Positions 40,373-55,009 of a DNA stretch of 64,000 nucleotides are shown in pieces (positions within the stretch are counted from its first letter, which is position 1; every line of letters starts with the position of its first letter). Origin of the DNA: Palaemon carinicauda (taxonomy: Eukaryota; Arthropoda; Malacostraca; Decapoda; Palaemonidae). The notes below the pieces were generated by a model. It was not told the origin of the DNA. It saw only the letters and a program-made list of their open reading frames with translations, and did not search any database. Both the position numbers and the translations under genes were made by a program. Location of the stretch: NCBI RefSeq assembly GCF_036898095.1, contig NC_090736.1:14791734-14855733 (forward strand), given 5' to 3'.

Positions 40373-43122
40373 ATGGAAAATTCCATCCTTGGAATTTTAA
40401 CCTATGGAAAATTCCACCCACCTAATTTTCACTTCTGGAAAATTGCATCCTCAGAATTTCCATCCATGGAAAACTCCACCCACGTAATTTTCACTCTTGG
40501 AAAATTTCACCCACAGAATTTTCACCCATGGGAAATTTCACTCACGGAATTTTCACTTATGGTAAATTCCTCCCACAGAATTTCACCCATGGAAAATTCC
40601 ATCCTTGGAATTTTATCCCATGGAAATTTCCATCCTTGGAATTTTAAGCCATGGAAAATTCCATCTTCGGAATTTTAAGCCATGGAAAATTCCATCTTCG
40701 GAATTTTAAGCCATGGAAAATTCCATCTTTGAAATTTTAAGCCCTGGAAAATTCCATCCTTGAAATTTTTAACCCATGGAAAATTCCATCCTCGGAATTT
40801 TAAGCCATGGAAAATTCTATCCTCGGAATTTTAAGCCATGGAAAATTCCATCCTCGGAATCTTATGCCATGGAAAATTCCATCCTCGGAATTTTATGCCA
40901 TGGAAAATTCCATCCTCAGAAATTTGAGCCATGGAAAATTCCATCCTCGGTATTTTGAGCCATGGAAAATTCCATCCTCGGAATTTCAAGCCATGGAAAA
41001 TTCCATCCTCGGAATTTCAAGCCATGGAAAATTCCATCCTCAGAATTTTAAGCCATGGAAAATTCCATCCTCGGAGTTTAAGCCATGGAAAATTCCATCC
41101 TCGGAATTTTGAGCCATGGAAAATTCCATCTTCGGAATTTTCACCCATGGAAAATTCCATCTTCGGAATTTTCACCCATGGAAAATTGCATCCTCGGAAT
41201 TTTCACCCATGGAAAATTGCATCCTCGGAATTTTCACCCATGGAAAATTCCACCCACGGAATTTTCATCGGTGGAAAATTCCACCCACAGAATTTTCATC
41301 GGTGGAAAATTCCATCCTCGGAATTTTAAGCCATGGAAAATTCCATCCTCGGAATTTTAAGCCATGGAAAATTCCATCCTCGGAATTTTGAGCCATGGAA
41401 AATTCCATCCTCAGAATTATAAGCCATGGAAAATTCCATCTTCAGAATTTTAAGCCATGGAAAATTCGCTCCTCGGAATTTTAAGCCATGGAAAATTCCA
41501 TCCACGGAATTTTAAGCCATGGAAAATTCGATCATCGGAATTTTAAGCCATGGAAAATTCCATCCTTGGAATTTTAAGCCATGGAAAATTCCATCCTCGG
41601 AATTTTAACCCATTAAAAATTCCATCCTAGGAATTTTAAGCCAATGAAAATTCCATCCTCAGAATTTTAAGCCATGGAAAATTCGATCCTCGGAATTTTA
41701 AGCCATGGAAAATTCCATCCTCGGAATTTTAAGCCATGGAAAATTCCATCCTCGGAATTTTAACCCATGGAAAATTCTATCCTTGGAATTTTAACCCATG
41801 GAAAATTCCACCCACGTAATTTTCACTTCTGGAAAATTGAATCCTCAGAATTTCCATCCATGGAAAACTCCACCCACGTAATTTTCACTCTTGGAAAATT
41901 TCACCCACAGAATTTTCACCCATGGGAAATTCCACCCATGGGAAATTTCACTCACGGAATTTTCACTAATGGTGAATTCCTCCCACAGAATTTCACCCAT
42001 GGAAAATTCCATCCTTGGAATTTTATCCCATGGAAATTTCCATCCTTGGAATTTTAAGCCATGGAAAATTCCATCTTCGGAATTTTAAGCCATGGAAAAT
42101 TCCATCTTCGGAATTTTAAGCCATGGAAAATTCCATCTTCGGAATTTTAAGCCATGGAAAATTCTATCCTCGGAATTTTAAGCCATGGAAAATTCCATCT
42201 TTGAAATTTTAAGCCATGGAAAATTCCATCCTTGAAATTTTAAGCCATGGAAAATTCCATCCTCGGAATTTTAAGCCATGGAAAATTCTATCCTCGGAAT
42301 TTTAAGCCATGAAAAATTCTATCCTCGGAATTTTAAGCCATGGAAAATTCCATCCTCGGAATCTTATGCCATGGAAAATTCCATCTTCGGAATTTTAAGC
42401 CATGGAAAATTCCATCTTCGGAATTTTAAGCCATGGAAAATTCCATCTTTGAAATTTTAAGCCCTGGAAAATTCCATCCTTGAAATTTTAAGCCATGGAA
42501 AATTCCATCCTCGGAATTTTAAGCCATGGAAAATTCTATCCTCGGAATTTTAAGCCATGGAAAATTCCATCCTCGGAATCTTATGCCATGAAAAATTCCA
42601 TCCTCAGAAATTTGAGCCATGGAAAATTCCATCCTCGGTATTTTGAGCCATGGAAAATTCCATCCTCAGAATTTTAAGCCATGGAAAATTCCATCCTCAG
42701 AATTTAAGCCATGGAAAATTCCATCCTCGGAATTTTAAGCCATGGAAAATTCCATCCTCGGAATTTTGAGCCATGGAAAATTCCATCTTCGGAATTTTCA
42801 CCCATGGAAAATTCCATCTTCGGAATTTTCACCCATGGAAAATTGCATCTTCGGAATTTTCACCCATGGAAAATTGCATCCTCGGAATTTTCACCCATGG
42901 AAAATTCCACTCACGGAATTTTCATCGGTGGAAAATTCCACCCACAGAATTTTCATCGGTGGAAAATTCCATCCTCGAAATTTTAAGCCATGGAAAATTC
43001 CATCCTCGGAATTTTCACACATAGAAAATTCCACCCACGTAATTTTAACTCCTGGAAAATTGGACCCACAGAATTTTCACCCATTGAAAATTCCACCCAC
43101 GGAAATTTCACCTATGGTAAAT
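40373..43122. repeat. About 1.4-kb tandem duplication
   Basis: The ordered variants CACTTCTGGAAAATTG, TTTCCATCCATGGAAAACTCC, TTTCACTCACGG and the marker unit occur from 40373 and again from 41767, a shift of 1394 bp (marker to marker 1410 bp). Confidence 0.75.
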
Positions 43123-46100
43123 TCCTCCCACAGAATTTCACCCATGGAAAATTCCATCCTTGGAATTTTATCCCATGGAAAATTCCATTTTTGGAATTTT
43201 AAGCCATGGAAAATTCCATCCTCGGAATTTGAAGCCATGGAAAATTCCATCCTCGGAATTTTAAACCATAGAAAATTCCATCCTCGGAATTTTAGGCCAT
43301 GGATAATTCCATCCTCAGAATTTTAAGCCATGGAAAAGTCCATCCCTGGAATTTTAAGCCATGGAAAATTCCATCCTCGGAATTTTAAGCCATGGAAAAT
43401 TCCATCTTCGGAATCTTAAGCCATGGAAAATTCCATCCTCGGAATTTTAAGCCATGGAAAATTCCATCTTCGGAATTTTAAGCCATGGAAAATTCCATCT
43501 TCGGAATTTTAAGCCATGGAAAATTCACTCTTCGGAATTTTAAGCTATGGAAAATTCCATCCTCGGGATTTTAACCCATTGAAAATTCCATCATAGGAAT
43601 TTTAAGCCATGAAAAATTCCATCATCGGAATTTTAAGCCATGGAAAATTCCATCCTTGGAATTTTATCCCATGGAAAATTCCATCCTTGGAATTTTAACC
43701 CATGAAAATTCCACCCATGTAATTTTCACACCTGGAAAATTGCATCCTCAGAATTTTCATCCATGGAAAATTCCACCCACGTAATTTCCACTCCTGGAAA
43801 ATTTCACCCACAGAATTTTCACCCATGGGAAATTCCACCCACGGAATTTTCACTTATGGTAAATTCATCCCGCAGAATTTCACCCATGGAAAATTCCATC
43901 CTTGGAATTTTATCCCATAGAAAATTCCATCCTTGGAATTTTATCCCATAGAAAATTCCATCCTTGGAATTTTAAGCCATGAAAATTCCATCTTGGAATT
44001 TTAAGCCATGGAAAATTCCATCTTGGAATTTTAAGCCATGGAAAATTCCATCTTGGAATTTTAAGCCATGGAAAATTCCATCTTGGAATTTTAAGCCATG
44101 GAAAATTCCATCCTTGGAATTTTAAGCCATGGAAAATTCCATCCTCGGAATTTTAAGCCATGGAAAATTCCACCCTCGGAATTTTAAGCCTTGGAAAATT
44201 CCACCCTCGGAATTTTAAGCCATGGAAAATTCCATCCTCGGAATTTTAAGCCATGGAAAATTCCATCCTTGAAATTTTAAGCCATGGAAAATTCCATCCT
44301 CGAAATTTTAAGCCATGGAAAATTGCATCCTCAGAATTTTCACCCATGGAAAATTCCACCCACGTATTTTTCACTCTTGGAAAATTGCACCCACAGAATT
44401 TTCACCAATGGGAAATTCCACACATGGGAATTTTCACCCACGGAATTTCCACCCACGGAATTTTCACCTATGGTAAATTCCTCCCACAGAATTTCACCCA
44501 TGGAAAATTCCATCCCTGGAATTTTATCCCATGGAAAATTCCATCCCTGGAATTTTATCCCATGGAAAATTCCATCCTTGGAATTTTAAGCCATGGAAAA
44601 TTCCATCCTCGGAATTTTAAGCCATGGAAAATTCCATTCTCGGAATTTCAAGCCGTGGAAAATTCCATCCTCGGAATTTTAAGCCGTGGAAAATTCCATC
44701 CTCGGAATTTTAAGCCGTGGAAAATTCCATCCTCGGAATTTTAAGCCGTGGAAAGTTCCATCCTCTGAATTTTAAGCCGTGGAAAATTCCATCCTCTGAA
44801 TTTTAAGCGTGGAAAATTCCATCCTCTGAATTTTAAGCCGTGGAGAATTCCATCCTCTGAATTTTAAGCCGTGGAAAATTCTATCCTCGGAATTTTAAGC
44901 CATGGAAAATTCCATCCTCGGAATTTTAAGCCATGGAAAATTCCATCCTTGAAATTTTAAGCCATGGAAAATTCCATCCTTGAAATTTTAAGCCATGGAA
45001 GATTCCATCCTCGGAATTTTAAGCCATGGAAGATTCCATCCTCGGAATTTTAAGCCATGGAAAATTCCATCCTCGGAATTTTAAGCCATGGAAAATTCCA
45101 TCCTCGGAATTTTAAGCCATGGGAAATTCCATCCTCGGAATTTTAAGCCATGGAAAATTCCATCCTCGGAATTTTAAGCCATGGAAAATTCCATCCTCGG
45201 AATTTTAAGCCATGGAAAATTCCATCCTCGGAATTTTAAGCCATGGAAAATTCCATCCTCGGAATTGTAAGATATGGGAAATTCCATCCTCGGAATTTTG
45301 AGCCATGGAAAATTCCATCCTCGGAATTTTAAGCCATGGAAAATTGCATCCTCAGAATTTTCACCCATGTAAAATTCCACCCACGTAATTTTCACTCATG
45401 GAAAATTGCACCCACGAAATTTTCATGGGTGGAAAATTCCATCCTCAGAATTTTAAGCCCTGGAAAATTCCATCCTCGGAATTTTAAGCCATGGAAAATT
45501 CCATCCTTGGAATTTTAAGCCATGGTAAATTCTATCTTCGGAATTCTAAGCCATGGAAAATTCAATCCTCAGAATTTTCACCCATGTAAAATTCCACCCA
45601 CGTAATTTTCACTCCTGGAAAATTGGTCCCACAGAATTTTCACCCATGGGAAATTCCACCCATGGGAAATTCCACCCACAGATTTTTCATCTTTGGTAAA
45701 TTCCTCCCACAGAATTTCACCCATGGAAAATTCCATCCTTGGAATTTCATACCATGGAAAATTCCATCCTTGGAATTTTAAGCCATGGAAAATTCCATCC
45801 TCGGAATTTTAAGCCATGGAAAATTCCATCCTCGGAATTTTAAGCCATGGAAAATTCCATCCTCGGAATTTTAAGCCATGGAAAATTCACTCCTCGGAAT
45901 TTTAAGCCATGGAAAATTCCATCCTTGGAATTCTAAGCCATGGAAATTTCCACCCTCGGAATTTTAAGCCATGGAAAATTCCATCCATGGAATTTTAAGC
46001 CATGGAAAATTCCATCCTTGAAATTTTAAGCCATGGAAAATTCCATCCACGGAATTTCAAGCCATGGAAAATTCCATCCTCGGAATTTCAAGCCATGGAA

Positions 46101-49100
46101 AATTCCATCCTCGGAATTTCAAGCCATGGAAAATTCCATCCTCAGAATTTTAAGCAATGGAAGATTCCATCCTCGGAATTTTAAGCCATGGAAAATTGCA
46201 TCCTCAGAATTTTCACCCATGGAATATTCCACCCACGTATTTTTCACTCTTGGAAAATTGCACCCACAGAATTTTCACCCATCGGAAATTCCACCCATTG
46301 GAAATTCCACCCATGGGAAATTCCACCCACAGAATTTTCACCTATGGTAAATTCCTCCCACAGAATTTCACCCATGGAAAATTCCGTCCCTGGAATTTTG
46401 TCCTATGGAAAATTCCATTCCAGCCATGGAAAATTCCATCCACGGAATTTTAAGCCATGGAAAATTTCCTTCTTCGGAATTTTAAGCCATGGAAAATTCC
46501 ATCCTCGGAAATTTAAGCCATGGAAAATTCCATCCTTGGAATTTTAAGCCAAGGAAAATTCCATCCTCGAAATTTTAAGCCATGGAAAATTCCATCCTTG
46601 AAATTTTAAGCCATGGAAAATTCCATCCTTGAAATTTTAAGCCATGGAAAATTCCATCCTCGGAATTTTAAGCCATGGAAAATTCAATCCTCGGAATTTT
46701 AAGCCATGGAAAATTCCATCCTCAGAATTTTAAGCCATGGAAAATTCCATCTTCGGAATTTTAGGCCATGGAAAATTCCATCCTCGGAATTTTGAGCCGT
46801 GGAAAATTCCATTATCGGAATTTTAAGCCATGGAAAATTGCATCCTCAGAATTTTCACCCATGTAAAATTCCACCCACGTAATTTTCACTCCTGGAAAAT
46901 TGCACCCACGAAATTTTCATTGATGCAAAATTCCATCCTTAGAATTTTAACCCATGGAAAATTCCACCCTTGGAATTTTAACCCATGGAAAATTCCACCC
47001 ACGTAATTTTCACTTCTGGAAAATTGCATCCTCAGAATTTCCATCCATGGAAAACTCCACCCACGTAATTTTCACTCTTGGAAAATTTCACCCACAAAAT
47101 TTTCACCCATGGGAAATTCCACCCATGGGAAATTTCACTCACGGAATTTTCACTTATGGTAATTTCCTCCCAGAGAATTTCACCCATGGAAAATTCCATC
47201 CTTGGAAAATTCCATCCTTGGAATTTTATCCCATGGAAATTTCCATCCTTGGAATTTTAAGCCATGGAAAATTCCATCTTCGGAATTTTAAGCCATGGAA
47301 AATTCCATCCTCGGAATTTTAAGCCATGGAAAATTCCATCTTCGGAATTTTAAGCCATGGAAAATTCCATCTTTGATATTTTAAGCCCTGGAAAATTCCA
47401 TCCTTGAAATTTTAAGCCATGGAAAATTCCATCCTCGGAATTTTAAGCCATGGGAAATTCTATCCTCGGAATTTTAAGCCATGGAAAATTATATCCTCGG
47501 AATTTTAAGCCATGGAAAATTCCATCCTCGGAATTTTATGCCATGGAAAATTCCATCCTCAGAAATTTGAGCCATGGAAAATTCCATCCTCGGAATTTTG
47601 AGCCATGGAAAATTCCATCCTCGGAATTTTAAGCCATGGAAAATTCCATCCTCGGAATTTTAAGCCATGGAAAATTCCATCCTCGGAATTTTAAGCCATG
47701 GAAAATTCCATCCTCAGAATTTTAAGCCATGGAAAATTCCATCCTCAGAATTTTAAGCCATGGAAAATTCCATCTTCGGAATTTTAAGCCATTGAAAATT
47801 CCATCCTCGGAATTTTGGGCCATGGAAAATTCCATCTTCGGAATTTTCACCCATGGAAAATTGCATCCTCGGAATTTTCACCCATGGAAAATTGCATCCT
47901 CGGAATTTTCACCCTTGGAAAATTGCATCCTCGGAATTTTCACCCATGGAAAATTCCACCCACGGAATTTTTATCGGTGGAAAATTCCACCCACAGAATT
48001 TTCATCGGTGGAAAATTCCACCCACAGAATTTTCATCGGTGGAAAATTCCATCCTCGGAATTTTAAGCCATGGAAAATTCCATCCTCGGAATTTTCACCC
48101 ATGGAAAATTCCACCCACGTAATTTTCACTCCTGGAAAATTGCACCCACAGAATTTTCACCCATGGGAAATTCCACCCACGGAAATTTCACCTATGGTAA
48201 ATTCCTCCCACAGAATTTCACCCATGGAAAATTCCATTCCTGGAATTTTATCCCATGGAAAATTCCATTTTTGGAATTTTAAGCCATGAAAAATTCCATC
48301 CTCGGAATTTGAAGCCATGGAAAATTCCATCCTCGGAATTTTAAACCATAGAAAATTCCATCCTCGGAATTTTAAGCCATGGATAATTCCATCCTCAGAA
48401 TTTTAAGCCATGGATAATTCCATCCTCAGAATTTTAAGCCATGGATAATTCCATCCTCAGAATTTTAAGCCATGGAGAAGTCCATCCCTGGAATTTTAAG
48501 CCATGGAAAATTCCATCCTCGGAATTTTAAGCCATGGAAAATTCCATCTTCGGAATTTTAAGCCATGGAAAATTCCATCTTCGGAATTTTAAGCCATGGA
48601 AAATTCCATCCTCGGAATTTTAAGCCATGGAAAATTCCATCTTCGGAATTTTAAGCCATGGAAAATTCCATCTTCGGAATTTTAAGCCATGGAAAATTCC
48701 ATCTTCGGAATTTTAAGCCATGGAAAATTCCATCCTCGGGATTTTAACCCATTGAAAATTCCATCATAGGAATTTTAAGCCATGAAAAATTCCATCATCG
48801 GAATTTTAAGCCATGGAAAATTGCATCCTTGGAATTTTATCCCATGGAAAATTCCATCCTTGGAATTTTATCCCATGGAAAATTCCATCCTTGGAATTTT
48901 AACCCATGAAAATTCCACCCACGTAATTTTCACACTTGGAAAATTGCATCCTCAGAATTTTCATCCATGGAAAATTCCACCCACGTAATTTAATTTTCAC
49001 ACTTGGAAAATTTAACCCACAGAATTTTCACCCCTGGAAAATTCCATCCTTGGAATTTTATCCCATGGAAAATTCCATCCTTGGAATTTTAAGCCATGGA

Positions 49101-52100
49101 AAATTCCATCATGGAATTTTAAGCCATGGAAAATTCCATCTTGGAATTTTAAGCCATGGAAAATTCCATCTTGGAATTTTAAGCCATGGAAAATTCCATC
49201 TTGGAATTTTAAGCCATGGAAAATTCCATCCTTGGAATTTTAATCCATGGAAAATTCCATCCTTGGAATTTTAAGCCATGGAAAATTCCATCCTCGGAAT
49301 TTTAAGCCATGGAAAATTCCACCCTCGGAATTTTAAGCCATGGAAAATTCCACCCTCGGAATTTTAAGCCTTGGAAAATTCCACCCTCGGAATTTTAAGC
49401 CATGGAAAATTCCATCCTCGGAATTTTAAGCCATGGAAAATTCCATCCTTGAAATTTTAAGCCATGGAAAATTCCATCCTCGAAATTTTAAGCCATGGAA
49501 AATTGCATCCTCAGAATTTTCACCCATGGAAAATTCCACCCACGTAATTTTCACTCTTGGAAAATTGCACCCACAGAATTTTCACCAATTGGAAATTCCA
49601 CCCATGGGAATTTTCACCCACGGAATTTCCACCCACGGAATTTTCACCTATGGTAAATTCCTCCCACAGAATTTCACCCATGGAAAATTTTATCCCATGG
49701 AAAATTCCATCCTTGAAATTTTAAGCCATGGAAAATTCCATCCTCGGAATTTTAAGCCATGGAAAATTCCATTCTCGGAATTTTAAGCCATGGAAAATTC
49801 CATCCCCGGAATTTTAAGCCGTGGAAAATTCCATCCTCGGAATTTTAAGCCGTGGAAAATTCCATCCTCGGAATTTTAAGCCGTGGAAAATTCCATCCTC
49901 GGAATTTTAAGCCGTGGAAAATTCCATCCTCTGAATTTTAAGCCGTGGAAAATTCCATCCTCGGAATTTTAAGCCATGGAAAATTCCATACTCGGAATTT
50001 TAAGCCATGGAAAATTCTATCCTTGAAATTTTAAGCCATGGAAAATTCCATCCTTGAAATTTTAAGCCATGGAAAATTCCATCCTTGAAATTTTAAGCCA
50101 TGGAAGATTATATCCTCGGAATTTTAAGCCATGGAAAATTCCATCCTCGGAATTTTAAGCCATGGAAAATTCCATCCTCGGAATTTTAAGCCATGGAAAA
50201 TTCCATCCTCGGAATTTTAAGCCATGGAAAATTCCATCCTTGGAATTTTAAGCCATGGTAAATTCAATTTTCCGAATTTTAAGCCATGGAAAATTGAATC
50301 CTCAGAATTTTCACCCATGTAAAATTCCACTCACGTAATTTTCACTCCTGGAAAATTGGTCCCACAGAATTTTCACCCATGGGAAATTCCACCCATGGGA
50401 AATTCCACCCACAGATTTTTCACCTTTGGTAAATTCCTCCCACAGAATTTAACCCATGGAAAATTCCATCCTTGAAATTTTATCCCATGGAAAATTCCAT
50501 CCTTGGAATTTTAAGCCATGGAAAATTCCATCCTTGGAATTTTAAGCCATGGAAAATTCCATCCTTGGAATTTTAAGCCATGGAAAATTCCATCCTCGGA
50601 ATTTTAAGCCATGGAAAATTCCATATTCGGAATTTTAAGCCATGGAAAATTCCATCCTCGGAATTTTAAGCCATGGAAAATTCCATCCTCGGAATTTTAA
50701 GCCATGGAAAATTCCATCCTCGGAATTTTAAGCCATGGAAATTTCCACCCTCGGAATTTTAAGCCATGGAAAATTCCATCCATGGAATTTTAAGCCATGG
50801 AAAATTCCATCCTTGAAATTTTAAGCCATTAAGCCATGGAAAATTCCATCCTCGGAATTTTAAGCCATGGAAAATTCCATCCTCAGAATTTTAAGCAATG
50901 AAAGATTCCAACCTCGGAATTTTAAGCCATGGAAAATTGCATCCTCAGAATTTTCACCCATGGAATATTCCACCCACGTATTTTTCACTCTTGGAAAAAT
51001 GCACCCACAGAATTTTCACCCATCGGAAATTCCACCCATGGGAAATTCAACCCACGGAATTTTCACCTATGGTAAATTCCTCCCACAGGATATCACCCAT
51101 GGAAAATTCCGTCCCTGGAATTTTGTCCTATGGAAAATTCCATCCTTGGAATTTTAAGCCATGGAAAATTCCATCCTCGGAATTTTAAGCCATGGAAAAT
51201 TTCATCTTTGGAATTTTAAGCCATGGAAAATTCCATACTCGGAATTTTAAGCCATGGAAAATTCCATCCTCGGAAATCTAAGCCATGGAAAATTCCATCC
51301 TTGGAATTTTAAGCCAAGGAAAATTCCATCCTCGAAATTTTAAGCCATGGAAAATTCCATCCTTGAAATTTTAAGCCATGGAAAATTCCATCCTTGAAAT
51401 TTTAAGCCATGGAAAATTCCATCCTCGGAATTTTAAGCCATGGAAAATTCAATCCTCGGAATTTTAAGCCATGGAAAATTCCATCCTCAGAATTTTAACC
51501 CATGGAAAATTCCACCCTTGGAATTTTAACCCATGGAAAATTCCTTCCTCGGAATTTTAAGCCATGGTAAATTCCATCTTTGGAATTTTAAGCCATGGGA
51601 AATTGAATCCTCAGAATTTTCACCCATGTAAAATTCTACCCACGTAATTTTCACTCCTGGAAAATTGGACCCACAGAATTTTCACCCATGGGAAATTCCA
51701 CCCATGGGAAATTCCACCCATGGATTTTTCACCTTTGGTAAATTCCTCCCACAGAATTTCACCCATGGAAAATTCCATCCTTGGAATTTTATCCCATGGA
51801 AAATTCCATCCTGGGAATTTTATCCCATGGAAAATTCCATCCTCGGAATTTTAAGCCATGGAAAATTCCATCTTTGGAAGTATAAGCCATGGAAAATTCC
51901 ATCCTCGGAATTTTAAGCCATGGAAAATTCCATCCTCGGAATTTTAAGCCATGGAAAATTCCATCCTCGGAATTTTAAGCCATGGAAAATTCCATCCTCG
52001 GAATTTTAAGCCATGGAAAATTCCATCCTCGGAATTTTAAGCCATGGAAAATTCCATCCTCGGAATTTTAAGCCATGGAAAATTCCATCCTCGGAATTTT

Positions 52101-53700
52101 AAGCCATGGAAAATTGCATCTTCAGAATTTTCAACCATGGAAAATTCCACCCATGGGAAATTCCACCCACAGAATTTTCACCTATGGTAAATTCCTCCCA
52201 CAGAATTTTACCAATGGAAAATTCCATCCTTGGAATTTTATGCCATGGAAAATTCCATCCTTGTAATTTTATCCCATGGAAAATTCCATCCTCGGAATTT
52301 CAAGCCATGGAAAATTCCATCCTCGGAATTTTAAGCCATGGAAAATTCCATCCTCGGAATTTTAAGCCATGGATAATTCCATCCTCGGAATTTTAAGCCA
52401 TGGAAAATTCCATCCTCGGAATTTTATGCCATGGAAAATTCCATCCTCGGAATTTTATGCCATGGAAAATTCCATCCTCGGAATTTTAAGCCATGGAAAA
52501 TTCCATCTTCGGAATTTTAAGCCATGGAAAATTCCATTCTCGGAATTCTAAGCCATGGAAAATTCCATCCTCGGAATTCTAAGCCATGGAAAATTCCATC
52601 CCCGGAATTTTAAGCCATGGAAAATTCCATCCTTGGAATTTTATCCCATGGAAAATTCCATCCGCGGAATTTTAAGCCATGGAAAATTTCATCCGCGGAA
52701 TTTGAAGCAATGGAAAATTCCATCCTCGAAATTTTAAGCCATGGAAAATTGAATCCTCAGAATATTCACCCATAGAAAACTCACCCCACGTAATTTTCAC
52801 TCTTGGAAAATTGCACCCACAGTATTTTCACCCATGGGAAATTCCACCCATGGGAAATTCCACCCACGGAATTTTCACCTATGGTAAATTCCTCCCACAG
52901 AATTTCACCCATGGAAAATTCCATCCTTGGAATTTTATCCCTTGGAAAATTCCATCCTCGGAATTTTAAGCCATGGAAAATTCCATCCTCGCAATTTTAA
53001 GCCATGGAAAATTCCACCCTCGGAATTTTAAGCCATGGAAAATTCCATCCTCGGAATTTTGAGCCATGGAAAATTCCATCCTCAGAATTTTAAGCCATTG
53101 AAAATTCCATCTTCAGAATTTTAAGCCATGGAAAATTCGCTCCTCGGAATTTTAAGCCATGGAAAATTCCATCCTCGGAATTTTAAGCCATGGAAAATTC
53201 CATCCTCGGAATTTTAAGCCATGGAAAATTCCATCCTCGGAATTTTAAGCCATGGAAAATTCCATCCTCGGAATTTTAACCCATTGAAAATTCAATCCTA
53301 GGAATTTTAAGCCATGGAAAATTCCATCCTCGGAATTTTAAGCCATGGAAAATTCCATCCTCGGAATTTTAAGCCATGGAAAATTCCATCCTCGGAATTT
53401 TAAGCCATGGAAAATTCCATCCTCGGAATTTTAAGCCATGGAAAATTCCATCCTCGGGATTTTATCCCATGGAAAATTCCATCCATGGAATTTTAACCCA
53501 TGGAAAATTCCACCCACGTAATTTTCACTTCTGGAAAATTGCATCCTCAGAATTTACATCCATGGAAAACTCCACCCACGTAATTTTCACTCATAGAAAA
53601 TTTCACCCACAGAATTTTCACCCATGGGAAATTCCACCCATGGGAAATTTCACTCACGGAATTTTCACTTATGGTAAATTCCTCCCACAGAATTTCACCC
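41767..53700. repeat. About 5.18-kb higher-order repeat, two copies plus a partial third
   Basis: Paired rare-variant landmarks include the CACTTCTGGAAAATTG / AAAACTCC cassette (from 41767, 46954 and about 53490), the ATTTTCACCCACGGAATTTCC double unit just before markers 44478 and 49658 (5180 bp apart), the block of GCATCCTCGG units before markers 43122, 48202 and 54422, and the GCCGTGG runs. Several independent landmarks share the 5.1-5.2 kb offset between the first two copies, which indicates duplication of a large block. The third copy is offset by 6.2-6.5 kb and is rearranged. Confidence 0.75.
44652..44880. repeat. GCCGTGG variant run
   Basis: Successive units have GCCGTGG in place of GCCATGG, losing the NcoI hexamer. 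A second run of the same variant lies at about 49818-49955. Together they are a clear landmark pair of the 5.18-kb repeat. Confidence 0.85.
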
Positions 53701-55009
53701 ATGAAAAATTCCATCCTCGGAATTTTAAGCCATGGAAAATTCCATCCTCGGAATTTTAAGCCATGGAAAATTTCATCCTCGGAATTTTAAGCCATGGAAA
53801 ATTCCATCCTCGGAATTTTAAGCCATGGAAAATTCCATCCTCGGAATTTTAAGCCATGGAAACTTCCATCCTCGGAATTTTAAGCCATGGAAACTTCCAT
53901 CCTCGGAATTTTAAGCTATGGAAAATTCCATCCTCGGAATTTTAAGCTATGGAAAATTCCATCCTCGGAATTTTATGCCATGGAAAATTCCATCCTCAGA
54001 AATTTGAGCCATGGAAAATTCCATCCTCGGAATTTTGAGCCATGGAAAATTCCATCCTCGGAATTTTAAGCCATGGAAAATTCCATCCTCGGAATTTTAA
54101 GCCATGGAAAATTCCATCATCAGAATTTTAAGCCATGGAAAATTCCATCCTCGGAATTTTGGGCCATGGAAAATTCCATCTTCGGAATTTTCACCCATGG
54201 AAAATTGCATCCTCGGAATTTTCACCCATGGAAAATTGCATCCTCGGAATTTTCACCCATGGAAAATTGCATCCTCAGAATTTTCATCCATGGAAAATTC
54301 CACCCACGGAATTTTCATCGGTGGAAAATTCCACCCACGTAATTTTCACTCCTGGAAAATTGCACCCACAGAATTTTCACCCATGGGAAATTCCACCCAC
54401 GGAAATTTCACCTATGGTAAATTCCTCCCACAGAATTTCACCCATGGAAAATTCCATCCTTGGAATTTTATACCATGGAAAATTCCATTTTTGGAATTTT
54501 AAGCCATGGAAAATTCCATCCTCGGAATTTGAAGCCATGGAAAATTCCATCCTCGGAATTTTAAACCATAGAAAATTCCATCCTCGGAATTTTAAGCCAT
54601 GGATAATTCCATCCTCAGAATTTTAAGCCATGGAATATTCCATCCCTGGAATTTTAAGCCATGGAAAATTCCATCCTCGGAATTTTAAGCCATGGAAAAT
54701 TCCATCCTCGGAATTTTAAGCCATGGAAAATTCCATCCTCGGAATTTTAAGCCATGGAAAATTCCATCCTCGGAATTTTAAGCCATGGAAAATTCCATCT
54801 TCGGAATTTTAAGCCATGGAAAATTCCATCATCGGAATTTTAAGCCATGGAAAATTCCATCCTCGGGATTTTAACCCATTGAAAATTCCATCATTGGAAT
54901 TTTAAGCCATGAAAAATTCCATCATCGGAATTTTAAGCCATGGAAAATTCCATCCTCGGAATTTTATCCCATGGAAAATTCCATCCTTGGAATTTTAACC
55001 CATGAAAAT

